Shown: positions 8,798-17,012 of the stretch, one piece after another
Position numbering within the stretch: the first letter of the stretch is position 1
Layout: every line of letters starts with the position of its first letter
NCBI GenBank assembly: GCA_963735005.1
Contig: CAVTJA010000010.1
Coordinates: forward strand, 372,001-436,000
DNA from: WTKG01 sp963735005
Lineage (GTDB): Bacteria > Actinomycetota > Actinomycetes > Actinomycetales > Demequinaceae
DNA: 64,000 nt
Direction of reading: 5' to 3'
Program-made: the position numbers and the translations under genes
Notes under the pieces: model-generated
Told to the model about the DNA's origin: nothing
Databases searched by the model: none
The model's input: the letters and a program-made list of their open reading frames with translations, nothing else

Positions 8798-9564
8798 CCG
8801 GGGACCAGGTAGGCGTCCAGGACGACAACGCGCTCGCCGCGGCTATCGCGCACCTCGCCGGCCAGGTGCTCCTCAACACCCGCAACCGGCTGATGCTCGA
8901 AGGCGTCGAGGGCAAGGAGCTCGGCAACGCGGGCGACGCGGACGCCCAGGCGACCATCGCGTCTGCGCTACGCGCGGCGCGCCCGGACGATGCGGTGCTG
9001 AGCGAGGAGGCGAAGGACGACGCGTCCCGGGTCTCCGCGCGGCGCGTGTGGATCGTGGACCCGCTCGACGGCACCCGCGAATACTCCGAGGGTCGCGCCG
9101 ACTGGGCGGTCCACGTCGCACTGTGGGAAGACGGCGAGCTTGTGACCGGCGCGGTTGCGATCCCCGGCGAGGATGTCGTGCTGCGCTCGGATCAGGCGCA
9201 GCCCCCGGTGGGCGCTGTCGGCGACGCGATCAAGATCGCGGTGAGCCGGTCGCGGCCGCCCGCCATCGTCGACGCGGTTGCGGCCGACTTGGGCGCGGAG
9301 CTGGTGCCCATGGGCAGCGCGGGCGTCAAGATCGCCTCGGTCATCCGCGGCATCTGCGACGCCTACGTCCACGGCGGCGGCCAATACGAGTGGGACTCCG
9401 CCGCACCTGTCGCCATCGCTCGCGCGGCAGGCCTGCACACCTCGCGCCTTGATGGTTCGCCCCTCGTGTACAACCGCGAGGACCCCTACCTGCCGGACCT
9501 CGTCGTCGCCCGGCCCGAGGTTGCGGACGCCGTGCTCGCGGCGATCGCGCGCGCGGACGCCTGA
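8794..9564 (+). CDS. cysQ: 3'(2'),5'-bisphosphate nucleotidase, CysQ family
   Basis: This member of the inositol monophosphatase superfamily most likely removes the 3'-phosphate from PAP/PAPS, a by-product of sulfate assimilation. The 256 residues carry the metal-binding signature SEEAKDD and WIVDPLDGTREYSEG, and the second motif GGGQYEWDSAAPVAIA. The GTG start overlaps the metX stop (GTGA), so the two are translationally coupled. The CysC domain in the next gene supports a PAPS-linked role rather than inositol phosphate; that choice is inferred. Confidence 0.9.
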   Translation: MTGDQVGVQDDNALAAAIAHLAGQVLLNTRNRLMLEGVEGKELGNAGDADAQATIASALRAARPDDAVLSEEAKDDASRVSARRVWIVDPLDGTREYSEGRADWAVHVALWEDGELVTGAVAIPGEDVVLRSDQAQPPVGAVGDAIKIAVSRSRPPAIVDAVAADLGAELVPMGSAGVKIASVIRGICDAYVHGGGQYEWDSAAPVAIARAAGLHTSRLDGSPLVYNREDPYLPDLVVARPEVADAVLAAIARADA

Positions 9565-9592
9565 CCCACCACCGCGCCGTTACGCTTTCACC

Positions 9593-11644
9593 ATGGATCC
9601 CCTGCTGCTCCTTGGCGCCGCGTTTGTCGGGATTGTCGTCGGGCTGACGGGCATGGGTGGCGGGGCGTTGATGACACCCCTGCTTGTCCTCGGGTTCCAC
9701 ATCAACCCGGCCGTCGCGGTGTCGAGCGACATCGTCGCCTCGGCCTTCATGAAGCCGGTGGGATCGTTCGTGCACTCCCGCCGTGGCACCGTCAACTGGA
9801 AACTGGCGATGTGGCTCGTGATCGGCTCGGTGCCCACAGCCGCGCTAGGCGTGTTCATCGCGAATCGACTCGCAAATCCCGACGCGCTTGAGCACTGGCT
9901 CCGCAATGCCATTGGGGTCGTGCTTCTGCTCGCCGCAGCGGGACTCATCATGCGCGCCTACGTCCGGCTCCGCGAGCGCGCCAGGACCCTCGACGGCACC
10001 GCGTTCCCGCTGCCGCACTCCACCGGCCGGGTCGAGGTGAAGCCCCGCATCTTCCTGACGGTGCTGCTCGGCGCAGTCGGCGGCCTGCTCGTGGGCCTGA
10101 CGTCCGTGGGCTCTGGCTCGCTGATGATCGTGGCGATGATGGCGATCTACCCCGCCATGCGCGCGCCGCAACTGGTGGGCACGGACCTTGCGCAGGCGGT
10201 GCCGCTGGTGTTCACTGCCGCGATCTCGCACATCGCCGTGGGTCACGTCGACTGGCACATCGTCCTGCAGGTCATCATCGGCTCCGTGCCCGGAACCTTT
10301 CTCGGGGCGCACCTGTCCTCGCGGGTCTCCGGAGGCATCGTCCGCCGCGCGCTCGCGCTCGTGTTGCTGATGGCCGCGCTGACGATGCTCAAGGTGCCGA
10401 CGCCGGTGGTGTTCGGGGCGGTGGTGGCCGCGCTGGTGGTCGGCACCCTGGCGTGGGCGCGGCTGCGTCGGCACTATGGTTTCCCCATGTTCATTCGTCG
10501 CAAGAAGAAGACGTCCGCGCCGATCGCAGAGCCGCCGGAACACCGCCTCACGCGGGTCCAGGTTCACGAGCTCGAGCTTGCCGGCGCCGGCGCCTATCCG
10601 GGCGGCATGGCCTACGGCTCCCCGGACGACCTCGACACGCCCAGCCTGCTGTTCCGCGGCAAAGGCCACCAGGGAGAGATCGTGCTCGTTGACCTGGAGT
10701 CCACCCCCGTCGCCAAGGTGACGGTGCAGGGCGAGCGCACGGTCGACGGCGGCACTTGGATCACGGGCCCCATCGAGACCCTTCGGCCACTCACGCAGGG
10801 CGTCTTCCGCGAGATCCGCCTGGGCACCGCGGAGGCGAGCGCCAAGGACGTGCTCGTGCTCGACGGCGACCAGACGGACGCCGACGTCACAGCGGTCGAC
10901 GCGATCGTGGTGCTCGACGGCGATGACCCCGCCAGGACGGCCCGCCGCGTGCGCTGGGCGCTCGAGCAGACCGCAAAGACGTACGTGCTCCCCGAGCCGG
11001 ACCTGCACGCGCTGAGCAGGGCAAAACGCCACAAGCTGCTTGCCGCGCTCACCACGCGGCTGCTCGGTGGCAAGGCGAAGGTCGTCGAGGGTAACACGGT
11101 CAAGGGCGACGGCTGCGTCGTGCTGTTCACCGGGCTGTCCGGCTCGGGCAAGTCCACGCTCGCCCGCGCGGTTGCCCACCTGTTGCAAAGCGCCGACGAG
11201 CGCGAGGTCACCCTGCTCGACGGCGACGAGGTCCGCTCGATGGTATCCAAGGGCCTCGGCTTCTCCCGCGAGGACCGCGAGCTCAACGTGCGCCGCATCG
11301 GCTGGATCGCTTCGCTGGTGTCGCGCCACGGCGGCGTCGCCCTGTGCGCGCCGATCGCGCCCTACACGTCCTCCCGCGCGGAGCTGCGCGAAATGGCCGA
11401 GGCGCACGGCTCGTTCGTGCTCGTGCACGTCAACACCCCGCTCGAGGTGTGCGAGGAGCGCGACCGCAAGGGCCTGTACGCCAAGGCGCGCGCCGGCGAA
11501 ATCCTGTTCTTCACGGGCATCTCTGATCCCTACGAGGCGCCGTCGGACGCGGACCTCGTGGTTGACACCTCCAAGGAGGACATCGACGTGCTCGCGGAGC
11601 GGGTGGCCAAAGCGGTGCGCGCCACCGCGCGTGCGCGCGCCTAG
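9593..11644 (+). CDS. TauE/SafE-type transporter fused to adenylyl-sulfate kinase (CysC)
   Basis: One uninterrupted 683-codon frame joins two functions. Residues 1 to about 290 are a multi-helix TSUP (TauE/SafE) membrane transporter, starting with GLTGMGGGALMTPLL, a family associated with sulfite or sulfonate export. About 310-500 resembles the PUA-like/ATP-sulfurylase-derived leader seen before some CysC domains. About 505-683 is APS kinase, with Walker A GLSGSGKST (514-522) and FSREDRELNVRR, making PAPS from APS. An in-frame ATG at residue 299 could start a separate kinase, but it has no ribosome site. No cysND or cysH is present in the window. The frame overlaps the next converging gene by 4 bases. 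Confidence 0.85.
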   Translation: MDPLLLLGAAFVGIVVGLTGMGGGALMTPLLVLGFHINPAVAVSSDIVASAFMKPVGSFVHSRRGTVNWKLAMWLVIGSVPTAALGVFIANRLANPDALEHWLRNAIGVVLLLAAAGLIMRAYVRLRERARTLDGTAFPLPHSTGRVEVKPRIFLTVLLGAVGGLLVGLTSVGSGSLMIVAMMAIYPAMRAPQLVGTDLAQAVPLVFTAAISHIAVGHVDWHIVLQVIIGSVPGTFLGAHLSSRVSGGIVRRALALVLLMAALTMLKVPTPVVFGAVVAALVVGTLAWARLRRHYGFPMFIRRKKKTSAPIAEPPEHRLTRVQVHELELAGAGAYPGGMAYGSPDDLDTPSLLFRGKGHQGEIVLVDLESTPVAKVTVQGERTVDGGTWITGPIETLRPLTQGVFREIRLGTAEASAKDVLVLDGDQTDADVTAVDAIVVLDGDDPARTARRVRWALEQTAKTYVLPEPDLHALSRAKRHKLLAALTTRLLGGKAKVVEGNTVKGDGCVVLFTGLSGSGKSTLARAVAHLLQSADEREVTLLDGDEVRSMVSKGLGFSREDRELNVRRIGWIASLVSRHGGVALCAPIAPYTSSRAELREMAEAHGSFVLVHVNTPLEVCEERDRKGLYAKARAGEILFFTGISDPYEAPSDADLVVDTSKEDIDVLAERVAKAVRATARARA

Positions 11645-14490
11645 CGGTTCTTGAGGCGGTCGCGTAGCACCTGCGCGACGTGGGCACCGGTGACGTTCGC
11701 GACGTCCTGCGCCTGCGTGCGACACGAGATGCCGTCGGCGATGTAGATCGAGCCCTCCGGGGCCGCCTCGAGCTTGGGGACCAGCGAGTTGTGGGCGATC
11801 TTGACGGAGGTGTCGTAGTGGCCGCGCTCGGTGCCCCAGTTGCCCGCGAGCCCGCAGCAGCCGGACGCCTCACTCACGACGGCCCCAGCGGCCGCCAGCA
11901 GCGCGCGGTCGGCCTCGAAGCCCGACGTCGAGTACTGGTGGCAATGCGGCTGGACGACGGCGGTGACGCCCTCGAGCGACGGCGGCTTCCAGCCCTTCTT
12001 GGGGCCGGGGCCCGCCTTCCCCGTGAGGATCTCGGCGAGGGTGTGGACCCCCGCGGCGACTGCGTGGGCGCGCGGGTCCTCTGGCAATAGCTCAACAAGG
12101 TCGCTGCGCAGCGTCGCCGTGCACGACGGCTCCACGCCCACGATCGGGATGCCGTTGATCGCGAACGGGCCAAGCACTCCCAGCAAACCGTCGAGCCGCT
12201 TGCGCGCAGCGTCCAGCTGGCCGGTGGTGATGTAGGAGACGCCGCAGCAGGCGTCCGCGCCGGCCACGAGCACCGTGAAGCCTGCGTCCTCTAGCAGCTC
12301 GACCATCGCGCCCGGGACGTCGGGTTCGAGGTGGTCGGTGAAGCTGTCGGCCCACAGCACGACGGCGCGGCCGGCCTTTGCGGGCGGCGCGTCAACCGCG
12401 CGCGCGCGCGCGGCGTCGGACCGGCGGAAGGTTTGGCTGACGAACGTGGGCAAGCGGCGGCGCGGATCCATGCCGGCGGCGGCCACGACCACGGCCTCCA
12501 CCGCGCGTGGCTTGGTGACCACGTTGGCGATCGCCGCGAACGGGCGGATCACGCGCAGCCACAGGGGAAGCATGCCCACGCTGTAGTGGGTCAGCGGGCG
12601 GATGCGGCGGCGGTACTTGCGGTGAAGCACCTCCGACTTGTATGCGGCCATGTCCACGCCAGACGGGCAGTCTCGCGAGCAGGCCTTGCAGCTGAGGCAC
12701 AGGTCGAGCGACTCGGTGACCTCCTTGGCCTTGAGCCCGCGCACGAGGCCGCCGTTGATGGCCTCCTGGAGCACCCGGGCGCGGCCGCGGGTCACGTCCT
12801 TCTCGTCCTCGGTTGCGACGTAGCTGGGGCACATGAAGCCCGCGTCGTAACTGATGGCCTCGCCGCGGCAGGTGCCCACGCCTGTGCAGCGGTGGACGGC
12901 CTCGGTGAGGTCTCCGTGGTCGTGGCCGAACGCGAAGCCGCGGGCGCGTGGGATGGCCGGGGCAGCGGGGCGGCGCAGGTCTGCCTCGACGGGACGGGGA
13001 TCCACCATGACGCCGGGGTTGAGCCTGCCCTCGGGGTCGAACAAGTGCTTGATCTCGCCGAACGCGCGGATGGCCTCGGGACTGTACATCGCTGGCAGCA
13101 GGGCGCTGCGCGCACGGCCGTCGCCGTGCTCGCCAGACAGCGAGCCGCCGTGCCTCGCCACCAACTCCGCCGCATCGGTGACGAAGGCGCGCAGGGGCTC
13201 ACCGCTCGTCCCCATGGGGATGTCGAGGCGCACGTGCACGCAGCCGTCTCCAAAGTGGCCGAAGGGCTGGCCGGTGACGCCGTGCTGCTCCATCAGGGTG
13301 TCGAACTCGCGCAGGTAGGCGCCAAGGTGCTCTGGCGGGACCGCCGCGTCCTCCCAGCCGGGCCACGCCTCGAGGCCCGCGGGGCTGCGGCCGGCAAGCC
13401 CGGCGCCGGCGGCGCGGATGCTCCACAGCGCCTTGGCCTCGGACTCGTCCTCCACGGCGCGGAACGCCTTGGTGCCCGCGACCTTGGCCATGCGCTCGAG
13501 CGCCGCGCGTGCCTTGGCGGGGGTGTCGGCGCCCACCTCGACGAACAGCCAGCCTGCGCCCTTAGGTAGCTGGGGGATGCGCGCGTCCCCACGGGCGCGC
13601 CGGACGCGCTCCACGAGGCGCGCGTCGAGGCCCTCGACCGCCTGCGGGCTGTGCTTGAGCATCGGCACCACGGCGTCGGCCGCCGAGGGCATGTCGTCGT
13701 AGCCGAACACGCCCATCAGGCGGGCCTTGGGAATCTCGGTGAGCCGCACCTCGGCCTCGAGCACCGTGGCGAGGGTGCCCTCGCTGCCCACGAGGAAGCG
13801 CGCGAGGTTGCCGCCGTTCTCGGGCAGCAGATGCTCGAGCGAGTACCCGCTCACCTGGCGGCCGAAGCGTCCGAACTCGGTGCGGATGAGTTCGAGGTTG
13901 GCGCGCACCCAGGTGTCGAGGCCAGGCACGTCTCCCAAGCCCGGGCCCGCGGTGTAACGGCGGCCGGCGCCGTCGATGACGTCCAACGACACCACGTTGT
14001 CGGACGTCTTGCCCAACGCCACAGCGTGCGGCCCGCAGGCGTTGTTGCCGATCATGCCGCCGAGCGTGCAGCGCGTGGACGTGGACGGGTCCGGGCCGAA
14101 CCGCAGGCCGTGGGGCGCCGCGTCCCATTGGAGCTGCGCCAGGATCACGCCCGGCTGCACGCGCGCGGTGCGAGCCTCGGGGTCAATGGACAACACCTTG
14201 CCAAGGTGGCGCGACGTGTCGATCACGAGCCCGGGGCCGATCGCGTTGCCGGCCACGGACGTACCGCCGCCGCGCATGGTCACGGAGGCGCCGTGCTCGC
14301 GCGCCACGGTCAGCGCAGCGATGAGGTCGTCCGTATCGCGCGGGATCGCGACCACCTCGGGGACGACGCGGTAGTTGGAGGCGTCCGTCGAGTACTCGGC
14401 GCGGCGGCGCTTGTCGATGGAGACTTCACCCGCGAGCGCGTCCCTCAGCCCAGACACGAGCGAGCGGGTATCCGGCAGCAGGGTGGTCAC
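11641..14490 (-). CDS. FAD-linked oxidase with C-terminal Fe-S/CCG domains (D-lactate/2-hydroxyacid dehydrogenase-like)
   Basis: This 949-residue flavoprotein resembles respiratory D-lactate or D-2-hydroxy-acid dehydrogenases that feed electrons to quinone. The PCMH-type FAD domain has RGGGTSVAG at about 73-81, followed by the FAD-oxidase C-terminal domain with HFGDGCVHVR. Two cysteine clusters follow: CTGVGTC (about 533) and CLSCKACSRDCPSG (about 596-609). Two CCG repeats end the protein (ADACCGVSY and SGCCGLAGNWG), as in GlpC and LldE. Substrate cannot be read from sequence; D-lactate, glycolate and D-2-hydroxyglutarate are all possible. It converges on the CysC fusion with overlapping stops. 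Confidence 0.88.
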   Translation of the reverse strand: MTTLLPDTRSLVSGLRDALAGEVSIDKRRRAEYSTDASNYRVVPEVVAIPRDTDDLIAALTVAREHGASVTMRGGGTSVAGNAIGPGLVIDTSRHLGKVLSIDPEARTARVQPGVILAQLQWDAAPHGLRFGPDPSTSTRCTLGGMIGNNACGPHAVALGKTSDNVVSLDVIDGAGRRYTAGPGLGDVPGLDTWVRANLELIRTEFGRFGRQVSGYSLEHLLPENGGNLARFLVGSEGTLATVLEAEVRLTEIPKARLMGVFGYDDMPSAADAVVPMLKHSPQAVEGLDARLVERVRRARGDARIPQLPKGAGWLFVEVGADTPAKARAALERMAKVAGTKAFRAVEDESEAKALWSIRAAGAGLAGRSPAGLEAWPGWEDAAVPPEHLGAYLREFDTLMEQHGVTGQPFGHFGDGCVHVRLDIPMGTSGEPLRAFVTDAAELVARHGGSLSGEHGDGRARSALLPAMYSPEAIRAFGEIKHLFDPEGRLNPGVMVDPRPVEADLRRPAAPAIPRARGFAFGHDHGDLTEAVHRCTGVGTCRGEAISYDAGFMCPSYVATEDEKDVTRGRARVLQEAINGGLVRGLKAKEVTESLDLCLSCKACSRDCPSGVDMAAYKSEVLHRKYRRRIRPLTHYSVGMLPLWLRVIRPFAAIANVVTKPRAVEAVVVAAAGMDPRRRLPTFVSQTFRRSDAARARAVDAPPAKAGRAVVLWADSFTDHLEPDVPGAMVELLEDAGFTVLVAGADACCGVSYITTGQLDAARKRLDGLLGVLGPFAINGIPIVGVEPSCTATLRSDLVELLPEDPRAHAVAAGVHTLAEILTGKAGPGPKKGWKPPSLEGVTAVVQPHCHQYSTSGFEADRALLAAAGAVVSEASGCCGLAGNWGTERGHYDTSVKIAHNSLVPKLEAAPEGSIYIADGISCRTQAQDVANVTGAHVAQVLRDRLKNR

Positions 14491-14538
14491 CCGCCCATCA
14501 TCCCAGAACTGATGGGGCGGTCGTGCCTGCCGAAGGGC

Positions 14539-15219
14539 CTAGGTGAGGGGTTCGACCCCGAGCTCGGCAAGCAGGTGAAGAACTGCCTGCTCGATCTTGT
14601 CGCGGACCGGGCGAACGTTCTCGATGCTCGTGCCAGGGGGAGCATCAAAGTCCCAGTCGAGGTAGCGCTTGCCGGGGTAGACGGGGCAGGAGTCGCCGCA
14701 GCCCATCGTGACAATGACATCTGCGGCCCCAAGCGTCTCCTCCGTCCACGGCTTGGGGAACTCCTTGGTGATATCGATGCCCACCTCCGCCATCGCCTCA
14801 ACCGAGAACCGGTTGAGTTGGTGGCCAGGCTCCGAACCTCCGGACCACGCGACGGCACGGTCACCCGCGTACTTCTCAAAGAAGCCGAGCGCCATCTGCG
14901 ACTTGCCCGCGTTGTGGACGCACAGGAACAGGACCGATGGCTTGCCGTCTGCGACTTTGCCCTCGACGCGCGCGAATGCGGACAGGCGCTGTCGCGCGAA
15001 CCGCTCGGCGAGCAGTGGAAGGAAATTGGGGACCGTGGCGCCCTTGGCAAACTGGTCGTATGACGTCGTGAGGAAGCGCTCGATCGTTGGGGCGCCAAAC
15101 ACGCCCTCGAAGTCCTCCTCGAGGCGGGCGGCGGCGGTGCGCATCGCGAGCTGCTGGTCGACGCTGAGGCCCCGACTGCGGTTGAGGTCCTCGAGTGTGG
15201 GGATGGGCGCGTCCGTCAT
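14539..15219 (-). CDS. arsC: Arsenate reductase, LMW-phosphatase fold with N-terminal three-helix domain (mycothiol type)
   Basis: The product is predicted to reduce arsenate to arsenite. The first 80 or so residues form a helical domain seen in mycothiol-linked actinobacterial arsenate reductases. The phosphatase-fold domain follows, with P-loop LCVHNAGKSQM (Cys100). The usual P-loop Arg is Lys here, which I recall from arsenate:mycothiol transferases. A downstream GCGDSCPVYPGKRY holds further cysteines. The 226-residue protein starts at an ATG overlapping the stop of the upstream ArsR fusion (ATGA). The two genes thus form a compact arsenic operon. No arsenite efflux gene lies next to it. 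Confidence 0.88.
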   Translation of the reverse strand: MTDAPIPTLEDLNRSRGLSVDQQLAMRTAAARLEEDFEGVFGAPTIERFLTTSYDQFAKGATVPNFLPLLAERFARQRLSAFARVEGKVADGKPSVLFLCVHNAGKSQMALGFFEKYAGDRAVAWSGGSEPGHQLNRFSVEAMAEVGIDITKEFPKPWTEETLGAADVIVTMGCGDSCPVYPGKRYLDWDFDAPPGTSIENVRPVRDKIEQAVLHLLAELGVEPLT

Positions 15220-15890
15220 CGGTCCTGTCCTTTCGTGATGTGCCGCGCGAGCGACGTCGCTCGCGCCAAGACTTCGGTCATGGCGCCGTCAAATTCGCGG
15301 GCACTTCTGCGCGAGGCAGGATCCGGGATCGACCAGTGCAGTGCCGGCGCTCCCCCGGCCCGCTCGAGGTCGCGCCGCGCAGAGTCGCACACGGAGATGA
15401 CCAGATCCCCCTGCCTGAGCACGTCAGACACGTGCGTGGGGGTCGCGGCGAGCGGGGCGAGGCCGTGACGGGCCATCGCCTGGGCGGCAAGGGGGTTGAT
15501 GCGGGCCGCCGGCTCGGTGCCCGCTGAGGCCGCGGGAAGATGCGCCACTTCCGCGAACGCGCTTGCGGCCATCTGCGAGCGCGCAGAGTTGTGGGAGCAC
15601 ACGAACAGAACCCGCTGCGGCGGCGCGAGCAGCGTGGTGTCCGTAGTCGCCGCGACGAGCGGGTTGTCGAGCCGCAAGGTCACGAAGGTGCTGCGCGCGT
15701 CGGCCTCCGACCGGCGGCGCTCCACGACGCCAGCGTCTTCGAGGACAGCGAGGTGGTGGGCCACGAGGTTGCTTGGCGCGTCGACAACCTGCGCGAGCCG
15801 CCCGGGCGTGAGGTCTCCAAGCGCGAGCGCGTCGACTATCGCCAGCCTGCGCTCGTCCCCGAGCGCCGCGTGCACTTCCGCGCGACCCAT
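15216..15890 (-). CDS. ArsR-family regulator fused to a LMW-phosphatase/arsenate reductase-like domain
   Basis: Residues 1-80 are a winged helix of the ArsR/SmtB type (AALGDERRLAIVDAL, then NLVAHHLAVLEDAGVVERR). Residues 92-224 are a second LMW-phosphatase fold with P-loop FVCSHNSARSQMA (Cys98, canonical Arg). The protein probably represses its own operon and may sense or process arsenate through the C-terminal domain (inference). No classic CxC arsenite site is visible in the winged helix, so sensing may differ from standard ArsR. The ATG at 15890 follows a GGAGGGG ribosome site. It overlaps arsC by 4 bases, and a palindrome lies 19 bases upstream of the start. Confidence 0.87.
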   Translation of the reverse strand: MGRAEVHAALGDERRLAIVDALALGDLTPGRLAQVVDAPSNLVAHHLAVLEDAGVVERRRSEADARSTFVTLRLDNPLVAATTDTTLLAPPQRVLFVCSHNSARSQMAASAFAEVAHLPAASAGTEPAARINPLAAQAMARHGLAPLAATPTHVSDVLRQGDLVISVCDSARRDLERAGGAPALHWSIPDPASRRSAREFDGAMTEVLARATSLARHITKGQDR

Positions 15891-15908
15891 GTTCGCCCCT
15901 CCAACTTG

Positions 15909-15926
15909 TCTCAATGTCCATTGAGA
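15909..15926. promoter_or_regulatory. Palindromic operator upstream of the arsR fusion
   Basis: TCTCAATG-TC-CATTGAGA is a perfect 8+8 inverted repeat 19 bases before the arsR-fusion start. A second 10-bp palindrome, CGAATATTCG, follows at 15934-15943. Position and AT-richness fit an ArsR-family operator. Binding is inferred. Confidence 0.65.
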
Positions 15927-16017
15927 TATTACACGAATATTCGCGTGCCGCATCTCGGTCGCGTCCGTCAACACAACTTGACGGCGCGAGGGACGCCCTG
16001 CGCGCGAACCGTGGGAC

Positions 16018-16303
16018 GTGTTCCTCGACAAGGCCGGATTCACCTACGCCGACGTCTCCGACGCCACGTGGGAGGCGTTCATGGCCGTCTACGTCGAGGG
16101 CGACGAGGTGCAGTGCACCGTCGTCCGGCGCACCTACATCGGCGCGGAGGTCGAGATCGAGGGCGGGATGCCCGCGTTCCTGCTCGCGTTCCCCCGTTCC
16201 AAGGTGCCCGCCCGAGGGCGAGACGTTCGCCGCCCGCATCGCGGGCGTGGACGAGGCTGCCCGCCGCGTCGGCGTCACCCGCCTGGCTGCCCAAGCAAGC
16301 TAG
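16018..16303 (+). CDS. Small protein of unknown function, frameshifted as read
   Basis: I do not recognise this gene with confidence. Removing one base near 16207-16213 gives a 94-residue protein that starts at a GTG (16018). Its middle, VQCTVVRRTYIGAEVEIEGG followed by MPAFL, faintly resembles an S1-like RNA-binding beta barrel, and it ends ARIAGVDEAARRVGVTRL. As read, the frame runs out of sense after AFPRSKVP. It is divergent from the arsenic operon and lies just upstream of the NAD salvage genes. A true upstream start or a gene remnant cannot be excluded. Confidence 0.45.
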
Positions 16304-16332
16304 ACCCCCAAGGCGGTTGCCGCTCCGGCACT

Positions 16333-16348
16333 TGCGCTAATTAGCGCA
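16333..16348. promoter_or_regulatory. Putative NrtR operator 1
   Basis: TGCGCTAATTAGCGCA is a perfect 16-bp palindrome ahead of the nrtR start. Its centre is exactly 20 bp (two helical turns) from a second near-identical site. NrtR repressors commonly bind palindromes next to their own NAD operons, so autoregulation is inferred. Confidence 0.7.
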
Positions 16349-16352
16349 GATG

Positions 16353-16368
16353 TGCGTTAATTAGCGCA
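16353..16368. promoter_or_regulatory. Putative NrtR operator 2, overlapping the start codon
   Basis: TGCGTTAATTAGCGCA matches the upstream palindrome at 15 of 16 bases, and its last base is the A of the nrtR ATG. No ribosome site precedes that ATG. The mRNA may therefore be leaderless, with this site covering the -10 region (inference). Confidence 0.65.
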
Positions 16369-17012
16369 TGGCCACGTTTCGCGACGCTCAGGGCAACCGC
16401 CTCGAGGACTACCCGCGCCCCTCGGTCGCGGTCGACACCGCGGTGCTCACCGTGGACCCCGCGCTGGGCCTGAGCGTCGTCCTCACTATCGCCCCCGCGG
16501 GCCCGCGGTTGCCGGGCACCTTCGTTCACGTGGGCGAGACCCTGGCCGACGCCGTGACGCGCTCGCTCCGCGACAAGGCCGGGGTCGAGGGCCTCTCCCC
16601 CAAGCAATTGCACGTGTTCGACGCACCGGGGCGCGACGACCGAGGCTGGGTGATGTCCGTCGCACACCTCGAGACGGTGGCGCCCGACCACCTCGCGCTT
16701 GACAGCGGGCGCGCCGGCCTCTGGCCCGCCAGCGACCTTCCCGCGCTGCCCTTCGACCATGCGCAGGTAGTCGCCCGCGCGGTCAGTGCCCTGCGCGCGG
16801 AATACCGGTCAAAGCCCGATCCACGGCGCTTCCTGCCGGACTCCTTCACCCTGCGCGACCTCCACTCGCTCCACCAGGAGATTGCCAACGAAGAGTTGGG
16901 GCGCGACACCTTTCGCCGCCACATGCAACCGCACCTCGAAGAAACCGGGGTGCTCACCACAGGCGTCGTCGGGAAGCCCGCGCGCCTCTTCACGAGGAAT
17001 GAGAACGACTAA
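16368..17012 (+). CDS. nrtR: NrtR-type Nudix-like transcriptional regulator of NAD metabolism
   Basis: NrtR proteins combine a Nudix-like sensor domain, which binds ADP-ribose or NAD-related ligands, with a C-terminal winged helix that represses NAD synthesis or salvage genes. Here residues 18-140 form the Nudix-like part (PRPSVAVDTAVLTVDP at 17-32). Residues 150-214 form the winged helix, including FTLRDLHSLHQEI and FRRHMQPHLEETGVL. The Nudix box is degenerate, as usual for regulators that lost hydrolase activity. The stop overlaps the start of the PnuC-NadR fusion (TAATG), so they form one operon. Two tandem palindromes at its start codon support autorepression. Confidence 0.87.
   Translation: MATFRDAQGNRLEDYPRPSVAVDTAVLTVDPALGLSVVLTIAPAGPRLPGTFVHVGETLADAVTRSLRDKAGVEGLSPKQLHVFDAPGRDDRGWVMSVAHLETVAPDHLALDSGRAGLWPASDLPALPFDHAQVVARAVSALRAEYRSKPDPRRFLPDSFTLRDLHSLHQEIANEELGRDTFRRHMQPHLEETGVLTTGVVGKPARLFTRNEND

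Noticed and set aside
10487..11644. A separate cysC gene starting at the internal ATG
   Set aside because: No ribosome site and no stop separate it from the transporter part, so I annotate one fusion and keep this as the alternative.
14600..14620. A CGAACGTTC sequence resembling a LexA box
   Set aside because: It lies inside the arsC coding region, away from any start, and lacks the full consensus.
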